Part shown: positions 16,276-25,160 of the stretch, piece after piece | How positions within the stretch are numbered: the first letter of the stretch is position 1 | How the letters are laid out: every line of letters starts with the position of its first letter | Assembly: GCF_039595395.1 (NCBI RefSeq) | Contig: NZ_JBCNLP010000001.1 | Location: forward strand, 1,488,001 to 1,552,000 | Source of the DNA: Novosphingobium sp. | GTDB lineage: Bacteria; Pseudomonadota; Alphaproteobacteria; Sphingomonadales; Sphingomonadaceae | Length of the DNA: 64,000 nt | Direction: 5' to 3' | The notes under the pieces: generated by a model | What the model was told of the DNA's origin: nothing | The model's database searches: none | What the model saw: the letters and a program-made list of their open reading frames with translations, nothing else | Made by a program: the position numbers and the translations under genes

Positions 16276-17511
16276 TCAGTTGCCGAGAGGGCGTTGGCTG
16301 GAATGCGCGGCGCTGGGCGCGATATCGGCCTGTTCGGGATGCGCCGGATCGAAAGGCGCCGAAGTGATATGCCGCGCCAGAGCGGGCAGGGCACCGCGCA
16401 ACTGATCGGCCACGATGCGCGCGGCCATCCATGCGCCCCAATTGTCGTAATGGGTCTTGTCGCGGCCTTCGTCGTTGAACATGGCGGGCGCGTGTTCCGG
16501 CCCCAGAGCCTCGTACAAAATGACGCTGGCGCGGTTGAGATCGACCAGCGGAATGTTCTGCTCTTTCGCCAACTCGCGCATCATCCTGGGGTAATCGCCC
16601 AGCGAGGGCACGATATGGCCCTGCGCATCGAAATTGCGCCGCTCCGGGCTGGTGACAAGCACAGGCGACACGCCGCGCCGTCGCGCCTCGGCGATATAGG
16701 CGGCGAGGTAAGCGCGATAGGTGGTGCCCGCCTCGGCATAGGTCTGGGGCCAGTTGGCCTTCTGATCGTTATGGCCGAACTGGATCATCAGCACATCGCC
16801 CGGCTTCATCAGGCTGAGCGCTTTGTCCAGCCGCAGATCGGCAAGGAAGGATTTGAGCGTCGCCCCGCTCTCGGCATAGTTGGCGACGGCGATCCCGTCA
16901 TCCAGCATGGCGGGCAGGAACTGCGCCCAACTGCCGGTGGGCTCGGTGGGATGGTCGGCCACCATGGAGTCGCCTACGGTGAAGATGGTGGGCACCTGCG
17001 CCGGTTCCACCTTCACCGAGCGGACCGCCGCGCCGGGACCCAGCACTTCAAGCGTCAACCTGTCGTCCCAATTGCGCTGCGCGGCCTGCGCCGGGGTGAG
17101 CCGCACATGATCCCCGCCCGGCGCATTAAGCGGCACCGCGCCGAGCGTGGCATTATGCACATGCACCACAAAGCGCCTCACCACATGCTGGCCCTTGGTG
17201 CTGGCAATGCGGTCGAGCATCAGGCGGCGGTTTTCGGCCTTGATGGTGGTGGTGCCCGCATGGGCATCGCTGCCGATATCCACCGTGACCAGCCAATTGC
17301 CCTCCGCCACCGGCAGGGAGAGCGCGCCATCGCTTTCGTACCCTCCGGTCGCCGCGTTCCATGGCGCGGCGGGCGCAATCGCCTGCTCGCCGGGCTTGGC
17401 CGGGCCGTCCAGTCGCCAGAGGCGCGGCGGCGTCTGGGCATGCAGCGATGTGGCAGTGATCGACAGCATGGCCGTCATCATTCCTGTGGCGAGCTTGCGG
17501 GTCAAGGTCAT
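16276..17511 (-). CDS. two-domain rhamnogalacturonan acetylesterase (CE12-like SGNH hydrolase)
   Basis: A 411-residue exported esterase; start at 17511 with signal peptide (KLATGMMTAMLSITATSLHAQ). Residues ~30-170 are a beta-rich domain (ATGGYESDGALSLPVAEGNWLVTVDIGS) resembling the galactose-binding-like module found in front of some CE12 enzymes. The SGNH domain follows with block I GDSMVADHP, block II NYAESGATLKSF, block III IQFGHNDQKAN, and the catalytic Asp-His in DKTHYDNWGA. CE12 enzymes remove acetyl groups from galacturonate in rhamnogalacturonan-I so that lyases can act. It is divergent from the GH51 gene, with an imperfect inverted repeat between them. A second, single-domain CE12 gene lies at 26630. 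The ribosome site is weak, so the start is moderately certain. Confidence 0.87.
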   Translation of the reverse strand: MTLTRKLATGMMTAMLSITATSLHAQTPPRLWRLDGPAKPGEQAIAPAAPWNAATGGYESDGALSLPVAEGNWLVTVDIGSDAHAGTTTIKAENRRLMLDRIASTKGQHVVRRFVVHVHNATLGAVPLNAPGGDHVRLTPAQAAQRNWDDRLTLEVLGPGAAVRSVKVEPAQVPTIFTVGDSMVADHPTEPTGSWAQFLPAMLDDGIAVANYAESGATLKSFLADLRLDKALSLMKPGDVLMIQFGHNDQKANWPQTYAEAGTTYRAYLAAYIAEARRRGVSPVLVTSPERRNFDAQGHIVPSLGDYPRMMRELAKEQNIPLVDLNRASVILYEALGPEHAPAMFNDEGRDKTHYDNWGAWMAARIVADQLRGALPALARHITSAPFDPAHPEQADIAPSAAHSSQRPLGN

Positions 17512-17538
17512 GCGATGACTATGCAATACATACACTTG

Positions 17539-17577
17539 ATTTTCAATATACGTGACAGCATACCTATATATGAAAAT
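17539..17577. promoter_or_regulatory. imperfect inverted repeat in the CE12/GH51 divergent promoter
   Basis: ATTTTCAATATA at 17539-17550 and TATATATGAAAAT at 17565-17577 are complementary apart from one extra A, separated by 14 bases. The AT-rich block sits midway between two divergent starts (17511 and 17600) in otherwise GC-rich DNA, as expected for a shared operator or overlapping promoters. Confidence 0.45.
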
Positions 17578-17599
17578 AAATCCTGGAGAGGGGAACCCC

Positions 17600-19165
17600 A
17601 TGATTCGTCCTGCCTCACGCTGGATGGCGCGCCTTGCCATGGCCTTGATGCTGGGTGGCAGCGCTCTGGCCTCCACGGCCCAGGCGCAGAGCGAGACCAC
17701 CGCCACGCTCCACGCCGATACGCCGGGCCCGGTGGTGGACCGCCATATCTTCAGCCAGTTTGCCGAGCATCTGGGCTATGGCATCTATGGCGGCATCTGG
17801 GTCGGCCCCAATTCGAAGATCCCCAACATCAAAGGCTACCGCAAGGATGTGGTCGAGGCCTTGCGCGCGCTGCATGTGCCGCTGGTGCGCTGGCCGGGCG
17901 GCTGCTTTGCCGACGAATATCACTGGCGCGACGGCATCGGCCCGCGTGCCAACCGCCCGGTCCGCATCAACACCCATTGGGGCGGCGTGACCGAGCCCAA
18001 CAGCTTCGGCACCCATGAATTCATGGACTTTGCCGAGCTGATCGGGGCCGACGCCTATGTCTCGGGCAATGTCGGCAGCGATGCACCCTCGGCCATGGAG
18101 GAGTGGGTGCAATACATCACGGCTCCCGAAGGCGCTCTGGCGCAGGAGCGGGCGAAGAATGGCCGCAAGGAGCCATGGAAGCTGCCCTATTTTGGCATCG
18201 GCAATGAGCTGTGGGGCTGCGGCGGCAATATGCGGCCCGACGATGCCGCCGGGATCACGCGGCGCTATGCCACCTTTGTGAAGGCGCCCTATGGGGTGAA
18301 GATCCAGAAGGTGGCCAGCGGCGCCAACGGCCCCGACACCAACTGGACCGAAGTGATGATGCGCGAGGCCGGCAAGCAGATCGACGGCATCGGCCTGCAT
18401 TACTACACCGTGCCGGCGGGGCCCAAGGGCTCGCGCTCGGCCACGGCCTTTACCGAGACTGACTATGCCGCCACCATGGCCAAGACATGGAAGATGGAGG
18501 AACTGCTCACCACGCATTCCGCCGTCATGGACAAGTATGATCCGGCCCGCCGCGTCAATCTGGCGGTGGACGAATGGGGCATCTGGACTGATGTGGAGCC
18601 CGGCACCAATCCCGGTTTCCTCTATCAGCAGAACTCCTTGCGCGATGCCCTGCTGGCGGCGGTGAACATCAACATCTTCGTCCACCATGCCGAGCGCGTG
18701 CGGATTACCAACATCGCCCAGATGGTGAACGTCCTCCAGTCGATGATCCTGACCGATGGGGGCAAGATGGTGCTGACCCCAACCTATCACGCCTTCGACC
18801 TCTACCGCCCATGGCAGGATGGCACGGCCCTGCCGCTCGACCTGCCCAAGACATGGTACAACCGCGAGGAATGGACGGCGCCCGCCGTGACGGGCTCTGC
18901 GGTGCGCGGCAAGGATGGCGCGGTGCATGTGGCGCTGGTCAACATCGATCCCAGCCAGCCGCACCATCTTGAGATCGCGCTGACCGGCGTGAATGCCGCG
19001 CAGGTTTCCGGGCGCATTCTTACCGCCGGGCGGGTGCAGGATGTGAATGATTTCAGCACCCCTGCGCGTGTTGCGCCCGCCGCCTTCACTGGGGCGACGA
19101 TCCGCGATGGCAAGCTCTCGCTGGATGTTCCGTCCAAGGCGCTGGTGGTGCTGGATCTGCGCTGA
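17600..19165 (+). CDS. GH51 alpha-L-arabinofuranosidase, exported
   Basis: A 521-residue enzyme; the ATG at 17600 follows GGAGAGGGG. Signal peptide: ARLAMALMLGGSALASTAQAQ. The N-terminal fold has HIFSQFAEHLGYGIYGGIWVG and WPGGCFADEYHWRDGIGP, hallmarks of GH51. The acid/base glutamate is in FGIGNELWGCGG (about residue 200) and the nucleophile in AVDEWGIW (about 325). The C-terminal all-beta domain ends with KALVVLDLR. It would remove arabinofuranose side chains from rhamnogalacturonan-I arabinan or arabinogalactan. Most characterised GH51 enzymes are cytoplasmic, so the clear signal peptide points to periplasmic action. The stop overlaps the next start by one base (TGATG), giving a GH51-GH28-GH35 operon. 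Confidence 0.93.
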   Translation: MIRPASRWMARLAMALMLGGSALASTAQAQSETTATLHADTPGPVVDRHIFSQFAEHLGYGIYGGIWVGPNSKIPNIKGYRKDVVEALRALHVPLVRWPGGCFADEYHWRDGIGPRANRPVRINTHWGGVTEPNSFGTHEFMDFAELIGADAYVSGNVGSDAPSAMEEWVQYITAPEGALAQERAKNGRKEPWKLPYFGIGNELWGCGGNMRPDDAAGITRRYATFVKAPYGVKIQKVASGANGPDTNWTEVMMREAGKQIDGIGLHYYTVPAGPKGSRSATAFTETDYAATMAKTWKMEELLTTHSAVMDKYDPARRVNLAVDEWGIWTDVEPGTNPGFLYQQNSLRDALLAAVNINIFVHHAERVRITNIAQMVNVLQSMILTDGGKMVLTPTYHAFDLYRPWQDGTALPLDLPKTWYNREEWTAPAVTGSAVRGKDGAVHVALVNIDPSQPHHLEIALTGVNAAQVSGRILTAGRVQDVNDFSTPARVAPAAFTGATIRDGKLSLDVPSKALVVLDLR

Positions 19166-20619
19166 TGAAGCGCTTCGATGTCACCGCTTATGGCGCTGCC
19201 AACCATGGGCAGAGCCTGGCGCATCAGGGTATCAACACCGCGATCCGCGCCGCGCATGAGGCGGGCGGGGGCGTGGTGGTGGTGCCTGCGGGGCGCTACC
19301 TCTGCTTCTCGATCCGGCTGGCCAGCGGGGTGACGCTGCATCTGGAGGCGGGCGCGGTGATCGAGGCTGCCGATCCCGCGCAGCATGGCGGCGCTTACGA
19401 TCGGCCCGAGGACAATGGGGAGCAGCTCTATCAGGACTTTGGCCACAGCCATTGGCACAACAGCCTGATCTGGGGCGACAACCTCACTCAGATCGCCATC
19501 ACCGGGCCGGGTCGTATCGAGGGCAAGGGGCTGACCCGCAACGGCCCCGGATCGCGCTGGCGGGCGCAGTCGGGTGAGCGGCCCCTCTCGATGCAGGGCA
19601 TGAGCGATACGCAGGTCGCCGCTCTGGAAACGGACCACGCCGGGATGGTCGGGCTGGGCAACAAGGCGATCGCTCTGCGCGCATGTCGACAGGTGACGCT
19701 CTCGGATTTCACCATCGACCGGGGCGGCCATTTCGCCATTCTGGCCACCGGCTGCAGTGATATGGTGCTGCGCGACCTGACCATCGACACCCAGCGCGAC
19801 GGCATCGATCTGGACTGCGTGCAGCGCTGCGTGGTGGAGCATTGCCGCGTCAACAGCCCCAATGACGATGCCATCGTCATCAAGACCAGCCTTGGCCTTG
19901 GGCGGATCATGCCCAGCGAGGATATTGCGGTGCGCCATTGCACGGTGTCCGGCTTCGATCCGGGCACGATGCTGGATGGCTCGCATGGGCGCACGCAGGA
20001 ACTGGCACCCGATCAGGACCATGTGACAGGCCGCATCAAGATCGGCACCGAAACCAACGGCGATATCCGGCGCGTGCGCATCGAGGACTGCCACTTCCAG
20101 CGTAGCCGGGGCCTCGCCATCGAAAGCGTCGACGGCGCCGTGGTGGAGGACATCGCCGCCCGCCGCCTGACCATGGAAGAGGTCACCACCGCGCCGATCT
20201 TCCTGCGGCTGGGGGCAAGGCTGCGCGGGCCTGCGGGCACCAAAGTGGGCGCGATGCGGCGCATCCTGCTGGACGGGATCACCGCGAGCGGGATCAATCA
20301 CCATTTTCCCGCCGCCATCGCCGGCTTGCCCGGCCATCCGGTGGAAGAGGTGACGATGCGCAACATCCATCTCACCTATCAGGGCGGCGGCACCACTGAA
20401 GATGCCCGGCGCCAGCCCCCCGAGGTGCCCGATGCCTATCCCGAACCCAGCATGTTCGGCACGCTACCCGCATGGGCGCTGTGGCTGCGGCATGTGCGCG
20501 GCCTGACCATCGAGAGCTTCCACGCCGGCCACGCCACGCCAGACGCCCGCCCGGCTTTGATCCAAAGCGATGTTGAAGGCCTCTCCATCGCTGCTTCCCC
20601 TCTTTTTGACCCTCGCTAG
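19165..20619 (+). CDS. GH28-family glycosidase without a signal peptide
   Basis: A 484-residue right-handed beta-helix protein. It starts directly with the domain opening (FDVTAYGAANHGQSLAHQGINTAIRAAHEAGGG), so no signal peptide is visible and the ATG in TGATG fixes the start. Family motifs are DGIDLDCVQRCVVEHC, SPNDDAIVIKTS (catalytic aspartate pair) and GRIKIGTETNGDI. The motif set fits polygalacturonase or rhamnogalacturonan hydrolase relatives, including exo-acting galacturonidases. Absence of an export signal suggests it works in the cytoplasm on imported oligomers, in contrast to the exported GH28 at 7742. It is translationally coupled to the GH51 gene and followed closely by GH35. Exact linkage specificity cannot be read from sequence. 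Confidence 0.85.
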   Translation: MKRFDVTAYGAANHGQSLAHQGINTAIRAAHEAGGGVVVVPAGRYLCFSIRLASGVTLHLEAGAVIEAADPAQHGGAYDRPEDNGEQLYQDFGHSHWHNSLIWGDNLTQIAITGPGRIEGKGLTRNGPGSRWRAQSGERPLSMQGMSDTQVAALETDHAGMVGLGNKAIALRACRQVTLSDFTIDRGGHFAILATGCSDMVLRDLTIDTQRDGIDLDCVQRCVVEHCRVNSPNDDAIVIKTSLGLGRIMPSEDIAVRHCTVSGFDPGTMLDGSHGRTQELAPDQDHVTGRIKIGTETNGDIRRVRIEDCHFQRSRGLAIESVDGAVVEDIAARRLTMEEVTTAPIFLRLGARLRGPAGTKVGAMRRILLDGITASGINHHFPAAIAGLPGHPVEEVTMRNIHLTYQGGGTTEDARRQPPEVPDAYPEPSMFGTLPAWALWLRHVRGLTIESFHAGHATPDARPALIQSDVEGLSIAASPLFDPR

Positions 20620-20630
20620 GAGGCAAAACC

Positions 20631-23612
20631 TTGCGCAACATTCTGATGACGACAGCCGCCGCTCTGGCCCTGATCGCCTCGCCCGCCGCTGCTCAACAGG
20701 CCAGGCCGACCGTCAATGACAAGGCTCCGGTCAAGACCTTTGGCCGCGTCTCCTTCGATGGCCATTCGTTGATGATCGACGGGCAGCGCAAGCTGATCTG
20801 GGCCTCCGAATTCCATCCCTTCCGCCTGCCGAGCCCCGATCTCTGGCGCGATATCCTGCAGAAGATGAAGGCCAGCGGCTTCAACACCGTCACCTTCTAT
20901 TTCGACTGGAATTACCACAGCCCCAAGCAGGGCGTGGAGGATTTCAGCGGCATCCGCGATATGGACCGTCTGCTGACCATGGCCGATGAGGAGGGGCTCT
21001 ATGTCATCACCCGCGTCGGACCCTATGTGAACGCCGAATTGGCGCGCGGGGGCTTTCCGGGATGGTTGCAGAACCAGCGCGCCCAGGCCCGCACCGATGA
21101 CCGGGAGTATATGGCCGCCGCTGATGAGTGGCTGACCGCCATCGATGCCATCGTCGCGCGCCATCAGATCAATGGCGATGGGAAGGGCCACAAGGGCAAC
21201 GTCATCCTGCACCAGATCGAGAATGAGCTGTCGCAGACCTCGGCGGTGCATCGGCGCTATATGGATCACCTTTACGCCAAGACGCGGGCCGATGGCATCA
21301 ATGTGCCGATCTTTCACAATGATCCGGGCCGGCAGGGCCGCTGGGTGCCCGATGCCAGCCCCGTGCCGGGCGTGGTGCATGGCCCCAACGATATGTATGC
21401 CTTCGATGCCTATCCGGGCGGCGCCTGCACCGCGGATGGCCATGTGGTGCGCAGCAGTCCCGCGCCCGACTGGGGCTTTTATGGCGAGGGCGGGGCGAAA
21501 GGCGGCGCCTCGGCCTCTCCGGACACGCCGGGCTTTCTGGCCGAGATCGGCGGGGGCTGGTTCGATTACTGGGGCTCGAACGGGAACTATGCCTGCAATG
21601 CGGTGCAGCGTGGGCTTGGCTATCAGAAGCTGTTCTACGGCACCAATCTGGCCAACGGCATCAGCCTGCAGAGCATCTATATGGGCTATGGCGGCACGAG
21701 CTGGGGCTGGCTGCCCGCGCCGGTGGTCTTCACCAGCTATGACTATGGCGCGGCCATTGCCGAGGATCGGTCTCTGCGCGACAAGGCTTCCGAGCTGAAG
21801 CTGATCGGCGGCACGATTGCCGCTGTGCCAGATCTGGCGGGGATGGTTCCGGCCACGCCGATCAAGACCAGTTCCGAGGCGATCCGCCTCTATCACAACC
21901 GCAATCCCAAGAGCGATGCGCGCTTCCTGCTGGTGGCCCATGCCGAGGGTCATCTCACCGAGGACACGCCTTTCACCTTCAGCGCCGATCTGCCCGATGG
22001 GCACTATCAGGTCCCGCAGATGCGGTTGAACGGTTACGATGCCAAATGGCTGGTGGCGGGGGTGAATCTTGGCGGTCAACGGCTGGTCTATGCCACCAGT
22101 GAAATCCAGAGCCATATCCATCAAGGCGCGCGTGATTTGCTGCTGATGGTGGGCCGCAAGGGCGAGACCGGGCGCACCGTGCTGCGCTATGCCAGCGCGC
22201 CTCAGGTGAAGGTAAACGGCAGTGCGGAGAGCCATTTCGATGCCGCGCGTGGCGATCTGGTGCTGGATTACACCCATGGCGCTCTGGCCAGCGTGGAGAT
22301 CAGCGGAGGCGGCCGCCCGCCGCTGACCCTGCTGCTGGGCGATGACGCGGTGGGGGCTTCCTGCTGGAACGCCGATGGCGTGCTGGCCTGCGGGCCGAAC
22401 CTCGTGCGCCATGCGGCGGCGAAGGGCGGCACTTTGGCGCTGACGGGCGATACCATTGCGGCTGGGCCTTTGCGGGTCTGGGGCGAGGCCTCGCGGGTGA
22501 CATGGAATGGCGCCCCGGTGGCGATGAAGGTGCAGGATGGGGCGCTGGTCGGGAGCCTGCCGGGCCCGGCGCCGGTGGCTTTGCCGCAACTGGCATGGCG
22601 CAGCATGGCGGGTTCTCCCGAGGCCTCGCCCAGTTTCGACGACAGCCACTGGCAGACCATCGACCACCGCCGCGACGCTACCCAGTCGCAAAAGCCCGAT
22701 GGCCAGCCCACCATGACCATGGACCCCTATGGCTTCCATGAGGGCGATGTCTGGTATCGCGGGCGTTTTGCAGGCGATGCGAAAGCGCAGAAGATCACGC
22801 TGGCCTATGGCGCGGGCGGGGCGGGGATGGCTCAGGTCTTCCTCGATGGGGCGCTGATCGGGCAGGGCGAATTGCCTGCGGGCATGCCGCGCCCGATCAC
22901 CACCGGCAGCCTGACGCTGAACCTGCCTGACAGCGCCCGCACGCCGGGTGATCATGTGCTGGCGGTAATGGTGCGCAACAATGGGCACAATTGGGACCTG
23001 ACCGCCTCGGATGAGCATAAGGAGGCGCGCGGGCTGATCGCCGCTTCGGTCGAGCCTTTGACCGGGCCGTCTTTCTCGGTGCCGATCACATGGCGCATTC
23101 AGGGCCGCGCCGGGGGCGAGGATTTCGTCGATCGCGCGCGCGGCGTTGCCAACAATGGTGGGCAATATGGCGAGAGGATGGGCTGGCATTTGCCTGCCTT
23201 CAACGATGCGGCATGGAAGAGCGTGCAGGGTCTGGCTCAGGGCCCGGCGGGCACCAACTGGTATCGCAGCAGCTTTACCCTGAATGTGCCCAGGGGGCAG
23301 GACGCCACCATCGGGGTGCAGATGGGCGATCCGTCCACGCCGCGTTCCGCGCAGCATTATCGCGCGCTGATCTTCGTCAATGGCTGGAATATGGGGCAGT
23401 TTATCGCCCATGTCGGCCCGCAGCGCACCTTCCCTATCCCGGAAGGCATTCTCAATCACCATGGGGCGAATGTGATCGCTCTGGCGGTGACCAGTGATGG
23501 GCAGGCGGCTAATGCGCCCGAGCCGGTCAGGCTGGTGACGATGCAGAACCGGCTGGGCGGTTTGCCGGTGCGGATGGTCGAGGCTCCGGCCAGCCTGCCT
23601 CCAACGCCTTGA
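20631..23612 (+). CDS. GH35 beta-galactosidase, exported
   Basis: A 993-residue enzyme. The start is the TTG at 20631: a full AGGAGG lies seven bases before it, whereas the next ATG (20646) would cut into the signal peptide. The N-terminal export signal is TAAALALIASPAAAQQ. The catalytic TIM barrel has ASEFHPFRLPSPDLW, FNTVTFYFDWNYHSP, the acid/base Glu in HQIENELSQ (about residue 197) and the nucleophile in FLAEIGGGWFDYWG (about 305). Several C-terminal beta-sandwich domains follow, including a jelly roll with VWYRGRF and NWYRSSFTL. It would strip galactose from rhamnogalacturonan-I galactan side chains in the periplasm. It ends the GH51-GH28-GH35 operon at a bidirectional terminator. Confidence 0.92.
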   Translation: MRNILMTTAAALALIASPAAAQQARPTVNDKAPVKTFGRVSFDGHSLMIDGQRKLIWASEFHPFRLPSPDLWRDILQKMKASGFNTVTFYFDWNYHSPKQGVEDFSGIRDMDRLLTMADEEGLYVITRVGPYVNAELARGGFPGWLQNQRAQARTDDREYMAAADEWLTAIDAIVARHQINGDGKGHKGNVILHQIENELSQTSAVHRRYMDHLYAKTRADGINVPIFHNDPGRQGRWVPDASPVPGVVHGPNDMYAFDAYPGGACTADGHVVRSSPAPDWGFYGEGGAKGGASASPDTPGFLAEIGGGWFDYWGSNGNYACNAVQRGLGYQKLFYGTNLANGISLQSIYMGYGGTSWGWLPAPVVFTSYDYGAAIAEDRSLRDKASELKLIGGTIAAVPDLAGMVPATPIKTSSEAIRLYHNRNPKSDARFLLVAHAEGHLTEDTPFTFSADLPDGHYQVPQMRLNGYDAKWLVAGVNLGGQRLVYATSEIQSHIHQGARDLLLMVGRKGETGRTVLRYASAPQVKVNGSAESHFDAARGDLVLDYTHGALASVEISGGGRPPLTLLLGDDAVGASCWNADGVLACGPNLVRHAAAKGGTLALTGDTIAAGPLRVWGEASRVTWNGAPVAMKVQDGALVGSLPGPAPVALPQLAWRSMAGSPEASPSFDDSHWQTIDHRRDATQSQKPDGQPTMTMDPYGFHEGDVWYRGRFAGDAKAQKITLAYGAGGAGMAQVFLDGALIGQGELPAGMPRPITTGSLTLNLPDSARTPGDHVLAVMVRNNGHNWDLTASDEHKEARGLIAASVEPLTGPSFSVPITWRIQGRAGGEDFVDRARGVANNGGQYGERMGWHLPAFNDAAWKSVQGLAQGPAGTNWYRSSFTLNVPRGQDATIGVQMGDPSTPRSAQHYRALIFVNGWNMGQFIAHVGPQRTFPIPEGILNHHGANVIALAVTSDGQAANAPEPVRLVTMQNRLGGLPVRMVEAPASLPPTP

Positions 23613-23617
23613 TGTGA

Positions 23618-23646
23618 AAAGGGGCGGCCTGCCGAGCCGCCCCTTT
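23618..23646. terminator. bidirectional terminator between GH35 and PL22 genes
   Basis: AAA-GGGGCGGC, a seven-base loop, then GCCGCCCC-TTT. Eight-base perfect stem flanked by A and T runs, so it can serve both converging genes. Confidence 0.8.
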
Positions 23647-23650
23647 GTTG

Positions 23651-25006
23651 TTACTGCGCCTTGGCCACCTCCACGGCATAGACATGCGTGCCGTGTTCAT
23701 CCGGGTCATTCTCGAAATGGCCGCGGAAGATGATCCATTTGCCATCGGGCGTGAAAGTCATGTTCGGCTCGGTCTTGTAATTGTGCTTGCGCATATCGAC
23801 CAGCTTCTCTTGCGCAAAGGTGCCCGGCACGATCAGCTTCTCCGCATCCGCCGTGGGAATTTCGGCATCGTCGGGGATGGGCTTGGGCGTGAAGAGGTAG
23901 AGATATTTGCCATCCGGCGCATGGGCGACCATCTCGCTGTCACCGCCATCGCCGGTGAACAGCTTCAGATCGTTCGACTGGTTGTAATGCACCGACCACT
24001 GGTTGCGATCGACCTTGTACCATGTGCGCTTGCCGCTGTTGATATCGTAACCGGCCAGCCAGAAGACCTCGCCGCGCGGGGTTTGCAGATCGTACCAGAT
24101 GGTGTGGCCATCGGGCGAGAAGAACTCATGGCCCGCGATCTCGTTGTTCATGGTGCGGGTGTGGACCAGCTTCTTGCCGGTGCCATCGGTGCGGATGGTC
24201 CAGATGCGATCGACCTCATGCCACGGGCCTTCGTGGCAATACATGATCAGCCCCGGATCTGTGGGCGAGAACTGCACATGGTTGAGCCAGTCGCTCGACG
24301 CCACGATCACCTTGCGCTCGCCGGTGACCAGATTGTGGGTGAAGATCTCCATCGGGATGTTGGCGATCAGGCGGCGGTGCAGGGCGCGCGTCTTGGCGTC
24401 GGCATAGGTGTAGGGGGTGCCGTCCGGGCGGTTTTCGGCATAGGTGTAGCCGCCGGGGGTCTCATTGCCGCCCTTTTGCGCGGGGTGTTTCAGCGTGCCA
24501 TCCGGGTTCACATTGGCGGGGGGCAGCGTGTATTGGCCCAGCAGCATCGTCTCATCGGCGTTGATCGAGCCGATCGAGCCGCCCGCCACATCGGCCACCT
24601 TCTTCACCTTGCCGGTGTCGACATCGGCGGCATAGACCTGGAACGTCTGCCCGGCATCGTCGCGCGCGCGGCTGGCGTAATAGACGTTGCGGCTTTTGTG
24701 GCCGGTAAACAGCAGGTTGAGCTGCGGGCCGGGCACCAGCAGCTTGACGCTCCAGTCCTTCAGCGTGACGACCGCGATGCCTTGCGGGGTTTTCATCACC
24801 ATCTTGTCGCCTTGCGGCGTGAAGGCGCTCTGGGTGAAATAGAGGCTGGAGGTGCCGGGCATATCGCTGATGCGCAGCACGCGGTGATGCGTCAGCGGAT
24901 CGATCCATTCGCGCTGGGGCTTGGCGAGGGCAGGGGTGGCCAGCAGGACGCTGCCCGCAAGAAGGGCCCTGACCATCAGAGATTTACCCAAGGAACTGAA
25001 ACGCAT
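23651..25006 (-). CDS. PL22 oligogalacturonate lyase, exported
   Basis: A 451-residue protein; the ATG at 25006 has a GGGAG site and opens a signal peptide (MVRALLAGSVLLATPALA). The seven-bladed propeller signature of oligogalacturonate lyases is clear: HHRVLRISDMPGTSSLYFTQ near the start, DWLNHVQFSPTDPGLIMYCHEGPWHEVDRIW (about residues 245-275) with the metal-binding His and Gln, and IAGHEFFSPDGHTIWYD. PL22 enzymes cleave short galacturonate oligomers, often unsaturated dimers, to 4-deoxy-5-keto uronate. The classical enterobacterial Ogl is cytoplasmic, so an exported form is notable. It is divergent from the sugar symporter gene, with a TGTGA-N6-TCACA site between them. Confidence 0.92.
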   Translation of the reverse strand: MRFSSLGKSLMVRALLAGSVLLATPALAKPQREWIDPLTHHRVLRISDMPGTSSLYFTQSAFTPQGDKMVMKTPQGIAVVTLKDWSVKLLVPGPQLNLLFTGHKSRNVYYASRARDDAGQTFQVYAADVDTGKVKKVADVAGGSIGSINADETMLLGQYTLPPANVNPDGTLKHPAQKGGNETPGGYTYAENRPDGTPYTYADAKTRALHRRLIANIPMEIFTHNLVTGERKVIVASSDWLNHVQFSPTDPGLIMYCHEGPWHEVDRIWTIRTDGTGKKLVHTRTMNNEIAGHEFFSPDGHTIWYDLQTPRGEVFWLAGYDINSGKRTWYKVDRNQWSVHYNQSNDLKLFTGDGGDSEMVAHAPDGKYLYLFTPKPIPDDAEIPTADAEKLIVPGTFAQEKLVDMRKHNYKTEPNMTFTPDGKWIIFRGHFENDPDEHGTHVYAVEVAKAQ

Positions 25007-25089
25007 TCGGTCATCTCCCTTAGAAAGCGGTTCGCACGTCATTTGCCGCTTGTCGGTTTTGTTTTACATAGTATGTATTGATCCCTCAA

Positions 25090-25105
25090 TGTGAAAAATG
25101 TCACA
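25090..25105. promoter_or_regulatory. TGTGA-N6-TCACA site between PL22 and symporter genes
   Basis: A perfect 5+5 inverted repeat within AATGTGAAAAATGTCACA, in the divergent promoter region. Arm and spacing equal the CRP/FNR-type consensus, but AATGTGAAA also matches the sites near the IclR gene, so either kind of regulator is possible. A partly matching TTTTACAT lies about 20 bases upstream. Confidence 0.5.
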
Positions 25106-25160
25106 GACCTGCGACGCAATGCTGTCGCAGACCAAGCCACGGGCAAGAGGATCGAGCAGC

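Noticed and set aside
20616..23462. A minus-strand frame of about 950 codons opposite GH35
   Set aside because: Shadow frame with repetitive Arg/Gly/His content; GH35 catalytic motifs are intact on the plus strand.
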